Of a DNA stretch of 17,364 bases, positions 1 through 7,613 are shown in pieces. The translations under genes and the position numbers were made by a program. Origin of the DNA: JANPCX01 sp046049865 (lineage in GTDB: Bacteria; Pseudomonadota; Gammaproteobacteria; Burkholderiales; Burkholderiaceae_C); the NCBI GenBank assembly GCA_046049865.1, contig JBJOQO010000068.1, forward strand, positions 1-17,364. The letters run 5' to 3'. Position 1 is the stretch's first letter; every line of letters starts with the position of its first letter. The notes beneath the pieces are model-generated. The model did not search any database. It was given only the letters and a program-made list of their open reading frames with translations, and was not told the DNA's origin.

Positions 1-605
1 ACCGAAGGGGTCACCAAAGTGGCCCCCGTTGGCGAGCTCAAATTCACATTGAACGTCTCTGCGCCTTCAAACACCGCGTCATTGGTGATGGGCACGACGA
101 TGGATTGCGTGAGCGAGCCACCGGGTATGAACGTGAGCAAACCCGACTGAGCGGTGAAGTCCGTACCGGCCGTGGCGGTGCCATTGGCCGTGGTGTAGTT
201 CACCGTGACGTTGGAGGCACTGGGCGCAGACAGCGTGACCGTGTAAGTGACGGTACCAGCAGCCTCATCAACGACGGCCGGGCCCGAGATCGACAGCGTC
301 GGTGCACCGTCGTTGTCGGTGATGGTGGCGGTGGCCGAAGCGGGGGCAGGGGTCGAGCCCGAAACCGGATTGGCGGTGAGCGAGAAAGTCTCAGGGCCTT
401 CAGAGATGATGTCGTCGGTGGTGGCGATGCGCAACTGGATGGAAGTCTCGCCAGCCGGAATGGTGACATCGCTCGTCACAGGCACCCAGGCGGTGCCATT
501 GAAGAACTCCATTGCCGTGGCGGCCGAGGTGTCGGTGCCAATGATTGCGCCGCCTACGGCAGGGCCATTGGTCAAAGTCGGCGTGAACACCACCGGGGTG
601 GTGCT
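1..605 (-). repeat. Adhesin long tandem repeat, copy B (truncated by window edge)
   Basis: This segment repeats 748-1352 at an offset of 747 bp (249 codons, in frame). Compared base by base, 1-401 differs from 748-1148 at two positions only (77 versus 824, 315 versus 1062). Identity then falls sharply from 402 onward to a clearly homologous but diverged level. Each unit encodes two Calx-beta-type domains of differing subtype. The repeat may continue beyond position 1. Confidence 0.9.
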
Positions 606-3140
606 GGCATTGGACAAAGTGACCGTGAACTGCGCTGGGCTGCCCTCGGTGGTGGGGCCGTTCCAGGCCACAGCCAAGCTGGGCGTGTCATTGTTGGACG
701 TGCCACCGCCGGGCAAGGTGCGGCCATCGTCCACGATGTTGCTGGTCACCGAAGGGGTCACCAAAGTGGCCCCCGTTGGCGAGCTCAAATTCACATTGAA
801 CGTCTCTGCGCCTTCAAACACCGTGTCATTGGTGATGGGCACGACGATGGATTGCGTGAGCGAGCCACCGGGTATGAACGTGAGCAAACCCGACTGAGCG
901 GTGAAGTCCGTACCGGCCGTGGCGGTGCCATTGGCCGTGGTGTAGTTCACCGTGACGTTGGAGGCACTGGGCGCAGACAGCGTGACCGTGTAAGTGACGG
1001 TACCAGCAGCCTCATCAACGACGGCCGGGCCCGAGATCGACAGCGTCGGTGCACCGTCGTTATCGGTGATGGTGGCGGTGGCCGAAGCGGGGGCAGGGGT
1101 CGAGCCCGAAACCGGATTGGCGGTGAGCGAGAAAGTCTCAGGGCCTTCGGCAATGGTGTCGTCGGTGGTTTGGATGCGCAGCTGGATGGAAGAGTTGCCA
1201 GCCGGGATGGTGACATTGCCCGTCACAGGAACCCAGGTGGTGCCATTGAAAAACTCCAGCGCAGCAGCAGCCGAGGTGTCGGTGCCAATGAGTGCGCCGC
1301 CTACGGCAGGGCCATTGGTCAAAGTCGGCGTGAACACCACAGGCGACGTGCTGGTGTTGGAGAGGTTGACGGTGAACACCGCCAAGCCGCCTTCGGTGAC
1401 GGGGTCAGCGGTGACGGATAGGCTGGGGGTGACGGGTGCACTGTCGTTGTCGGTGATGGTGCCAATGCCGATTCCGTCAGCAATGCTGGCACCTGTAGCA
1501 CCACTCAAGGTCACTGTGAAGGTTTCCGCGCCTTCTGCGGACAAGTCATCTGTGATCGGGACGGTGATGGTCTGTGTCGTCGCGCCGATAGGGAAGTTCA
1601 GCACGCCAGTGACCTCTGAGAAGTCCGTTCCAGAAATCGCGGTTCCACTTGATGTGGTGAAGCTCACTGTCACAACGCCGGTCGCCGCAGGTGACAAGGT
1701 CACAGTGAAAGTCGCTGTGCCCGCGCCTTCGTTCACCGTGACATCGTTGATGGACAGGCCGGGAATCGGTGGTGGAGGTGGGGGTGCGGGAGGTGGAGGG
1801 GGAGGCGGTGGTGCAGTGACGTCAATGTTGACTGTGGCCGTGGATGAGCCGCCATTGCCGTCCGAGACGGTGTAAGTGAAGGACGCCGGTCCCACATAAC
1901 CCGGCGCAGGAGTGAAGACCGGATTGCCGCCGACGATAGATACCGAGCCGTTGACGGGGTTTTGAACCGAAACAATGCTCAGCGCACCCCCATCAATGTC
2001 AGTGTCGTTCGCAAGCAAGGTGCTTGGTGGGAAAGCGATGGCGGTGTTGACCAGGGTGCTGCCAAAGTCATCTGCGGCGACGGGCGCATCGTTCACCGGC
2101 GTGACAGTGATGAACACGGTGGCGGTTGAAGTGCCACCTGTTCCATCGGAGACCGTGTAGGTGAACGTCGCTGGGCCAAAATAATTGGCTGCCGGCGTGA
2201 AGATGACGTTGGTTCCGACCAAAGCCACCGTGCCGTTCGTCGGGTTCTGAACTGAAATGATGGTGAGGGTGTCCCCGTCCACATCGACGTCGTTGGCCAA
2301 CAAGGCGGCGGCTGGCAGATTCAGTGCCGTGTCCTCAGGCGTGCTTGCAAAATCAGCGCTGCTTGCCGGTGCATCGGCCACTGGTAGCAAGAGCAAAGTG
2401 ACCGTTCCAGGCGTGGATTCGGTTCCTTGGTCATCGGTGACGGCAAAAACAACCGAGCCGGGATTGCCATTCAGATTGGCGTTGGGTTGAAACTGCAAAT
2501 TGGCTGCCTCAGTGGGCGACAAGATGCTGCCCGGCAAAACCGGCACCCCGTTGTTCAGCAGCGTGCCGCCCGTGGGGACGGAAACAACACGAACGCTGGC
2601 GACGACGCCGTCGCTGTCCGACCCAATCAGAGCGATGGGAAGCGTGGTGTCTTCGTTGCCGGTGACGCTGTTTGACTCTGCTGTGGGTGGAGTGTTCTGT
2701 GTCGCGACATTGCTCCCTGCGGAGCTACCACCGAATCCCTGCGCAGAAGGGCCGGGTGCTGCGCTGCCGGGCACGTTCTCGTCTACGCGGCCCACCCGCA
2801 GTCCTTCGCCCAAATTGCTGCCATCGGCACCGCCGGCCAGGCCGGCTGCTGTGGCCGCATCGGCCTGGTTTTGCTCCAACGCAGCGATCACCCGGTCGGT
2901 CTCGGTGCCCAAGACACGTTGCGCAATGGACGAGGGTTTCGTGCCATCGACGGCTTGAACCACCTCGCCTTCTTGGGTCAAGCGAACGATGCCGTCCTGG
3001 GTGGTCAGAATCACGTCGCCCTTGCGCACCACATCGCCCATTTTGAGCACGCGCATCACGCCGTCGCTGCCACGGATTAAGGCGTTGCCGCCCCACAAAC
3101 CGGTGACGATGCTTTGTTGGGTTTGAATGATCGTAGGCAT
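1..3140 (-). CDS. Giant repeat adhesin with LapA-type N-terminal retention module (partial, C-terminus beyond window)
   Basis: A minus-strand frame is open from an ATG at 3140 to the left edge (1046 codons seen). AAGGA at 3147-3151 is the ribosome site. The N-terminus (about residues 1-110) resembles the retention module of LapA-type type I-secreted adhesins: MPTIIQTQQ start, a short beta-rich segment, then a helix ending in TAAG at residues 97-100, the motif cut by LapG periplasmic proteases. After a linker come an Ig/cadherin-like domain (about 150-250) and two cadherin-like repeats (about 251-345 and 350-442), each with LLAND-D-DGD/G, FTP and FTYTVSDG motifs. A Pro-rich hinge (444-458) leads to Calx-beta-type repeats with NEGAG or DEAAGT, GTDF and EGAETF/EGPETF motifs, some ending in TITDND. 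Family knowledge suggests a cell-surface biofilm or attachment protein held in the outer membrane. Its own ABC exporter and adaptor lie immediately upstream. The C-terminal secretion signal and any RTX nonapeptides are outside the window. Confidence 0.88.
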   Translation of the reverse strand, partial: MPTIIQTQQSIVTGLWGGNALIRGSDGVMRVLKMGDVVRKGDVILTTQDGIVRLTQEGEVVQAVDGTKPSSIAQRVLGTETDRVIAALEQNQADAATAAGLAGGADGSNLGEGLRVGRVDENVPGSAAPGPSAQGFGGSSAGSNVATQNTPPTAESNSVTGNEDTTLPIALIGSDSDGVVASVRVVSVPTGGTLLNNGVPVLPGSILSPTEAANLQFQPNANLNGNPGSVVFAVTDDQGTESTPGTVTLLLLPVADAPASSADFASTPEDTALNLPAAALLANDVDVDGDTLTIISVQNPTNGTVALVGTNVIFTPAANYFGPATFTYTVSDGTGGTSTATVFITVTPVNDAPVAADDFGSTLVNTAIAFPPSTLLANDTDIDGGALSIVSVQNPVNGSVSIVGGNPVFTPAPGYVGPASFTYTVSDGNGGSSTATVNIDVTAPPPPPPPPAPPPPPPIPGLSINDVTVNEGAGTATFTVTLSPAATGVVTVSFTTSSGTAISGTDFSEVTGVLNFPIGATTQTITVPITDDLSAEGAETFTVTLSGATGASIADGIGIGTITDNDSAPVTPSLSVTADPVTEGGLAVFTVNLSNTSTSPVVFTPTLTNGPAVGGALIGTDTSAAAALEFFNGTTWVPVTGNVTIPAGNSSIQLRIQTTDDTIAEGPETFSLTANPVSGSTPAPASATATITDNDGAPTLSISGPAVVDEAAGTVTYTVTLSAPSASNVTVNYTTANGTATAGTDFTAQSGLLTFIPGGSLTQSIVVPITNDTVFEGAETFNVNLSSPTGATLVTPSVTSNIVDDGRTLPGGGTSNNDTPSLAVAWNGPTTEGSPAQFTVTLSNASTTPVVFTPTLTNGPAVGGAIIGTDTSAATAMEFFNGTAWVPVTSDVTIPAGETSIQLRIATTDDIISEGPETFSLTANPVSGSTPAPASATATITDNDGAPTLSISGPAVVDEAAGTVTYTVTLSAPSASNVTVNYTTANGTATAGTDFTAQSGLLTFIPGGSLTQSIVVPITNDAVFEGAETFNVNLSSPTGATLVTPS
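748..1352 (-). repeat. Adhesin long tandem repeat, copy A
   Basis: This is the partner of 1-605, with a period of 747 bp. The near-identical core is 748-1148; 1149-1352 is homologous but diverged. The abrupt identity boundary suggests recent duplication or gene conversion limited to the core. A further, older Calx-beta repeat at about 1440-1764 is recognisable only at protein level. Confidence 0.9.
1767..1811 (-). other. Proline-rich hinge in the adhesin (8 Pro, Ala, 6 Pro)
   Basis: Fifteen codons (residues 444-458) encode eight prolines, one alanine and six prolines, followed by Ile-Pro-Gly. The stretch separates the cadherin-like repeats from the Calx-beta repeats. It probably forms a stiff polyproline II spacer; the G-rich plus strand (GGT/GGA repeats) is also a low-complexity DNA tract. 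Confidence 0.8.
2841..2852 (-). other. Predicted LapG-type cleavage motif TAAG in the adhesin retention module
   Basis: Codons 97-100 of the adhesin read Thr-Ala-Ala-Gly, preceded by a helical segment rich in Ala, Gln and Asp and followed by LAGGADG. In Pseudomonas fluorescens LapA, LapG cuts between the two alanines of a TAAG motif near residue 108, so both motif and position agree. The sequence shows only the motif; cleavage is inferred. No lapG or lapD gene is in this window. Confidence 0.65.
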
Positions 3141-3343
3141 GGTGATTCCTTCAAAAAGTGGAACGAGCGCGACACGTAACGACGCCGCCGTATGGCGCAA
3201 TTGTTACAGGGAAGGCCAAGTTTGGGGCGGTCTTATTGTGGCCAGATAGGGCGAAATTCGTGAACTGTTCCGCCAAATCTTGGGGAAAGTGGTCCGATAA
3301 GAAACTCGCGCTCGCCCCGCTGGCCGAAAGGATCGGCTCGGGT
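3141..3343. other. 203-bp gap between adaptor gene and adhesin gene
   Basis: This non-coding interval lies downstream of the HlyD-type gene and upstream of the adhesin on the minus strand. Apart from the adhesin ribosome site at 3147-3151, no convincing sigma-70 promoter, terminator hairpin with T-tract or small gene was found. Its length suggests the adhesin may have its own promoter or leader rather than being tightly coupled to the transporter genes; this is inference. Confidence 0.5.
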
Positions 3344-4741
3344 TTACCGCTCGCTCAAGGCATAAGCCTTGGCTTTGAGAACGGGTTTGAGCAGGTAGGA
3401 CAGCACCGTTTTGTTGCCCGTCAACACATCCACCTCGGCGGTCATGCCGGGGATGATGGGCAGCTTTTCGCTGAAATTGGCCTGGGTGGTGCGCACCCGG
3501 ACCAGGTAGTAGGCGTTGCCTTTTTCGTCGACCACGGTGTCGGGGCTGATGTTTTCTACCTTGGCCTCCAGGCCGCCATAAATGGAGAAGTCGTAGGCGG
3601 TGAATTTGACGGTGGCTTTTTGGCCGGGGCGGATGAAAGCGATGTCTTTGGGCTGAACCTTGGCTTCCAGCACGAGGGTGTCGTCCAGCGGCACGATCTC
3701 CACAATGTCTTTGCCTGGCTGCACCACGCCGCCCACGGTGTTGGCCAGCAGCCGCTGCACACGGCCGCGCACCGGGCTTTTCACCTGGGACTTGTCCACT
3801 TTGTCAGCCAAGGCCACCGCGCCTTCATTCAAGGCGTTGAGGCGCCCCGTGACTTCAGAGAGCTCTTTGCGCGCTTCATTACGAAACGACAGTTCGGTTT
3901 CCTGAATTTTTCGCTGTGCTTCGCCGATGGCGGCTTGCACGCGGTTGATTTGGGCACCGGCTTGTTCCGAGTCGCCACGGCTGCGAGAGACCTCACGTTC
4001 CAAACGCAGCAAGTCCACTTCGGAGACAGCGCCAGTGGCCAACAGCGGGCGCGTCTTGTTCAGCTCTTGCTGATTGAATTCCATGGACCGGTCTGCCGCA
4101 CTTTTGCGGGCGCGCATCTCGGAGAGTTCTTGCTGTCGCTGCTGCAACTGCTGCTGGTTGATGCCCAAGAGCGTACTGAGCTCGCTGATTTTGTTTTGAT
4201 AGAGACGGCGTTCTTCTTCAATGGTGGACAGCTCGTCGCCTTGGCCATCGGACTTTGGCGGCAGAAAACCCGTGCCCTCGGCCAACGCACGCAAACGCGC
4301 CTGGCGGGCACGCAGCGCAAACCCCTGAGCGGCGCTCTCACGCACGCCCGAGGTGGCGCGGGTCTCGTCAATTTTGAGCAGCAACTGGTTGGCTTCCACC
4401 ACATCGCCTTCACGCACCAAAATTTCAGACACCACACCGCCATCCAGGCTTTGCACCACCTGCAATTGTTTGGATGGGATGACGCGGCCATCACCGCGCG
4501 TCACTTCTTCCACATGGGCCAGCGCCGCCCACACCAGCAGCAAAACGAGTGCCGCAGCCGCCACCCGAACAATCAATTGCGCGCGCTGGGTTTCATGGCG
4601 CGACATGACGGCGTCGGCCTGTTGCTCAAACGCGCGAAAACCGGCCACGTCTTGCGAAGGCGCTGTGGCGCTGCTTGCCGGCGCGCCAACGACGGTGGGG
4701 CCGGACGTGGTTGCGGGCGTGGGTGTGGAGGTTGCGTTCAT
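3344..4741 (-). CDS. HlyD-family type I secretion periplasmic adaptor (LapC-like)
   Basis: This is the 465-residue membrane-fusion component of a type I secretion system, linking the inner-membrane ABC exporter to an outer-membrane channel. A Thr/Pro/Ala-rich cytoplasmic tail (1-50) precedes one membrane helix (about 55-75, AAAALVLLLVWAALAHVEEV). Then come the first half of a lipoyl/barrel-sandwich domain (VVQSLDGGVVSEILVREGD), a long Gln/Arg/Glu-rich coiled coil (about 150-300) and the second half domain (SPVRGRVQRL, then GGVVQPG). The C-terminus has GMTAEVDVLTG and YLLKPVLKA, typical of the family. The ATG at 4741 is preferred, starting 7 bp after the transporter stop; an in-frame ATG at 4768 would overlap the transporter. 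Its product should deliver the adhesin encoded next downstream. An outer-membrane TolC/LapE partner is not in the window. Confidence 0.93.
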   Translation of the reverse strand: MNATSTPTPATTSGPTVVGAPASSATAPSQDVAGFRAFEQQADAVMSRHETQRAQLIVRVAAAALVLLLVWAALAHVEEVTRGDGRVIPSKQLQVVQSLDGGVVSEILVREGDVVEANQLLLKIDETRATSGVRESAAQGFALRARQARLRALAEGTGFLPPKSDGQGDELSTIEEERRLYQNKISELSTLLGINQQQLQQRQQELSEMRARKSAADRSMEFNQQELNKTRPLLATGAVSEVDLLRLEREVSRSRGDSEQAGAQINRVQAAIGEAQRKIQETELSFRNEARKELSEVTGRLNALNEGAVALADKVDKSQVKSPVRGRVQRLLANTVGGVVQPGKDIVEIVPLDDTLVLEAKVQPKDIAFIRPGQKATVKFTAYDFSIYGGLEAKVENISPDTVVDEKGNAYYLVRVRTTQANFSEKLPIIPGMTAEVDVLTGNKTVLSYLLKPVLKAKAYALSER

Positions 4742-4748
4742 GGTGGGT

Positions 4749-6947
4749 TCAAGCCGCTTTGGCCACACGGCCCGAGGCCAGGGCTTCCATGATGCGGTCG
4801 CGTGGGCCGTCGGCCACGATCTTGCCGCCGTCGATCACGATCACGCGGTTTACCATGGCCAACATCGACGTGCGGTGGGTGACGAGCACCACGGTCTTGT
4901 GCGCGGCGAACTGCGACATCTTGGTGGTGATTTGTGCCTCGGTGGAAAAGTCCATGGCGCTGGTGGGTTCGTCCAGCAGCAAGATGGGCGCGTTGTGCAA
5001 CACCGCGCGCGCCAAACCGACCGCCTGGCGCTGGCCACCGGAGAGTGATTCACCGCGCTCGCCCACCGGCATGTCAAAACCGCGTGGGTGGCGGTTCACA
5101 AATTCGTTCATGCAGGCCACGTCGGCAGCTGCCACCAACGCTGAATCGTCCGCATAAGGCTGGCCCAAGGTGATGTTGTCGCGCAGGGTGCCGTAGAACA
5201 AGGTCACATCTTGCGACACACAAGCCACATTGCGCCGCACGTCCGATGGGTCGAGCTGGCGCAGGTCTATGCCGTCCAGCAGCACCGCGCCGTCAGTGGC
5301 CTGGTACAAACCCATCATGAGGCGCTGAATGGTGGACTTGCCCGAGCCCACGCGGCCGATCAAGGCCACACGCTCGCCTGCAGCGATCTTGAAACTCAAG
5401 CCATCCAAGGCCGTGTCGGTGCGGTTGGGGTATGCGAACTTGACGTTGCGAAACTCAATGTCGCCCCGCAACTGCGGACGCTGCACAAAAGTTTCCCCCT
5501 CAGGGCGCTCCACCGGTTTGTCCATGATTTGGTCCAGCGACGTCATGGCCGTGCGCACGCCTTGGTATTGCATCAAGAGCCCGACAATTTGCCCCGCCGG
5601 TGCCAGCGCGCGTGAGGCCAAAGTAGTGCAAGCAATCAAGGCGCCCATGGTCAGTTGACGTTCGCTGATCAAGTAAACACCGATGATGATGAGCACCACC
5701 GACACCAGTTGCGACAAAAAATTGGTGCCATACATGGCACCGCTGGAGAGCCTGCGCATCCTCACGCCGGTGGCCGACAAGAACAAATTGGCGCGTTCCC
5801 ACTTGGCTTGAATCACGCCCTGAGCGCCTTGAGACTTGATGGTCTCAATGGCCGTCAGGCTTTCAATCAATGTGGCATTGCGCTGCGCCGCCGCGCGGTA
5901 GGTGCTTTCGGACAGCGCATGCAACTTGTTTTGCAGCGAATAACCCAGCAGCACAATCAATACGAACGCCACGACCACCGGCAACGCCAGCCAGGGCGAT
6001 ATCCACAGCATCACGCCCAAAAACAGCAGTGCAAAGGGCAGATCAATCAATGCGGTCACGGTGCTGGAGGCAATGAAATCGCGCACCTGTTCAAAGCCGC
6101 GCAAGTTCGATGCAAACGAACCCACCGATTCAGGCCTGTGCTCCAGGCGCATGCCCAGCACCTTTTCCATCAGCGACGCTGAAATTTGCACGTCGACCCG
6201 TGCGCTGGCTTCGTCCACAAAACGGCCACGCAAAATCCGCAAGAACAAGTCCAGCACCAATACCAGGATGACACCGACGGCCAAGGCCCACAGGGTTTCT
6301 ACCGCGTGGTTGGGCACGACGCGGTCGTAAACATTCATGGAAAAAAGCGGAAACGCCAAGGCAAAAACGTTGATCAGCGCAGCCGCCCACAGTACATCGC
6401 GGTAAACAAAACGCTGCGCGGCAATGGCGCTCCAGAACCAGTGTTTTGCTTTGACGGCATGCAGCTCGGGCGTGCGCTCGTCGAACCGGAAGTGCGGCCG
6501 CACAAACAGCACCAGATCGGTGAAACGTTCCTTCAACTCATGCAGCGGCAGCCGCGCAGAGCCTTGGCCTGTTTCGGGTAGCAGCACCCGCGCTTGCGCT
6601 TGGGCAGGGTCGTTGTCTGGGCTGTGATCCCAACCCAGCAAGACACAGGCTTGGTTGTTCTTGAGTATCAACACAGCGGGCAAACTGTGCGTGTCGATGT
6701 CGGCGAGCGCCAAACGCTGCAAACGCGCCGACATGCCTGCACGAGCCGCCGCGCGTTCTGCCAGGTCCAGGCTCAAGGGCTCATGGTTCAAAGGCAAACT
6801 GCTGGCCAGCGACGCCCTTGAAGCGGTCACCCCATGCAGCTGGCACACCGCCACCAGGCAGTCCAGCAGCGGGTCGGGGTGAATCAAGTCCTCACGCAAA
6901 CGCGGTGCGTGGCCTGTTGCAGGGGAGGGGGTTTCCGGTTGACTCAT
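4749..6947 (-). CDS. Type I secretion system permease/ATPase (LapB-like, with degenerate C39 domain)
   Basis: This 732-residue inner-membrane ABC exporter powers one-step secretion of the adhesin. An N-terminal C39-like domain (about 20-150) retains a DC pair at the usual catalytic-cysteine position, but the expected histidine appears replaced by alanine in NNQACVLLG. It is therefore probably a non-proteolytic substrate-docking domain, as in LapB/HlyB. The transmembrane region spans about 185-455 (for example WAAALINVFALAFPLF). The nucleotide-binding domain has Walker A GRVGSGKS (about 530-537), signature LSGGQRQ (about 635-641), Walker B ILLLDEPTSAMD (about 650-661) and H-loop THR (about 692). 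Length and domain order match LapB-type exporters. The ATG at 6947 has no strong ribosome site and follows the NUDIX gene stop by 30 bp, so translation or transcription may be coupled to it. Confidence 0.95.
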   Translation of the reverse strand: MSQPETPSPATGHAPRLREDLIHPDPLLDCLVAVCQLHGVTASRASLASSLPLNHEPLSLDLAERAAARAGMSARLQRLALADIDTHSLPAVLILKNNQACVLLGWDHSPDNDPAQAQARVLLPETGQGSARLPLHELKERFTDLVLFVRPHFRFDERTPELHAVKAKHWFWSAIAAQRFVYRDVLWAAALINVFALAFPLFSMNVYDRVVPNHAVETLWALAVGVILVLVLDLFLRILRGRFVDEASARVDVQISASLMEKVLGMRLEHRPESVGSFASNLRGFEQVRDFIASSTVTALIDLPFALLFLGVMLWISPWLALPVVVAFVLIVLLGYSLQNKLHALSESTYRAAAQRNATLIESLTAIETIKSQGAQGVIQAKWERANLFLSATGVRMRRLSSGAMYGTNFLSQLVSVVLIIIGVYLISERQLTMGALIACTTLASRALAPAGQIVGLLMQYQGVRTAMTSLDQIMDKPVERPEGETFVQRPQLRGDIEFRNVKFAYPNRTDTALDGLSFKIAAGERVALIGRVGSGKSTIQRLMMGLYQATDGAVLLDGIDLRQLDPSDVRRNVACVSQDVTLFYGTLRDNITLGQPYADDSALVAAADVACMNEFVNRHPRGFDMPVGERGESLSGGQRQAVGLARAVLHNAPILLLDEPTSAMDFSTEAQITTKMSQFAAHKTVVLVTHRTSMLAMVNRVIVIDGGKIVADGPRDRIMEALASGRVAKAA

Positions 6948-6977
6948 TCAGTGTGCGGTGTTTTCGGCAGCAGTCGG

Positions 6978-7520
6978 TCACGTGATATCGGCACAGTGAA
7001 CGCCAAATTGACCCTGGCGACGATCGGCAAAAAAATGCTCCAAGGTTTGGCGGACGGTGCGAAAGGCCAACAGATCCCAAGGAATGGTGGACTCGGTGAA
7101 CAGCTCGGCCTCGATGGTTTCAGGCCCGGGGTTCAGCTCAGGGCTCAGCATTTGTGCCCGGTAGTACAAATGCACCTGGCCCACATGCACCACGTTCAGC
7201 ACGGTGAACAAACCCTGCAGTTCAATCTGTGCGCCGGCCTCTTCTACGGTTTCACGCAGGGCACCTTGTTCGCTGGTTTCGCCCAGCTCCATGAAACCAG
7301 CGGGCAAAGTCCAAAAACCGTGGCGCGGTTCAATGTTGCGGCGGCACAGCAGCACCTTGTCTTGCCACACCGGCACCGTGCCCACCACATTCAAAGGGTT
7401 TTGGTAGTGCACCGTGCCACAGGCCGGGCACACCGCACGCTCACGGTTGTCATCGGGCGGCACCAGGTGCGCCACCGCTGTACCGCAGGCTCTGCAATGT
7501 TTGATCTGCGCTTGATACAT
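6978..7520 (-). CDS. NUDIX hydrolase with N-terminal zinc ribbon
   Basis: This predicted 180-residue cytoplasmic pyrophosphohydrolase acts on a nucleoside-diphosphate-linked substrate that cannot be named from sequence. The N-terminus has a zinc-ribbon pattern (CRAC near residues 9-12, CPAC about 20 residues later). The NUDIX box is clear: GFMELGETSEQGALRETVEEAGA, fitting GX5EX7REUXEEXGU. The combination resembles the NudC/YjaD-like or ADP-ribose-type NUDIX proteins common in Burkholderiales. The start is uncertain: ATG 7520 (MYQAQIKHCRAC) places the ribbon near the N-terminus, while ATG 7544 would add eight residues. Neither has a strong ribosome site. The frame is open further upstream but there runs antisense to the next gene. 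It lies 30 bp before the transporter gene on the same strand, so it may lead that transcript without any functional link. Confidence 0.88.
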   Translation of the reverse strand: MYQAQIKHCRACGTAVAHLVPPDDNRERAVCPACGTVHYQNPLNVVGTVPVWQDKVLLCRRNIEPRHGFWTLPAGFMELGETSEQGALRETVEEAGAQIELQGLFTVLNVVHVGQVHLYYRAQMLSPELNPGPETIEAELFTESTIPWDLLAFRTVRQTLEHFFADRRQGQFGVHCADIT

Positions 7521-7613
7521 GGGCGGCAGTGTAGCGGGCTGCATGGTTCTCAAGGGGCGGTTGCGAGGACTGGCATGATGTGAAGCCAGACTGACAAATT
7601 TGGAGACGCCGTC

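Noticed and set aside
1..1352. CRISPR-like array suggested by the repeated DNA
   Set aside because: The repeat is a 747-bp in-frame protein repeat inside a coding region, not short repeats with unique spacers.
105..1421. Long plus-strand frame over the adhesin repeats, encoding an Arg/Gly-rich product
   Set aside because: It is antisense to a continuous minus-strand frame with clear Calx-beta motifs. Its own repetition only mirrors the DNA repeat, and its composition is not protein-like.
3158..4792. Plus-strand 544-codon frame opposite the HlyD-type gene
   Set aside because: It shows no family motifs and is His/Gly/Arg-biased as expected for a shadow frame; the opposite strand has an unmistakable adaptor protein.
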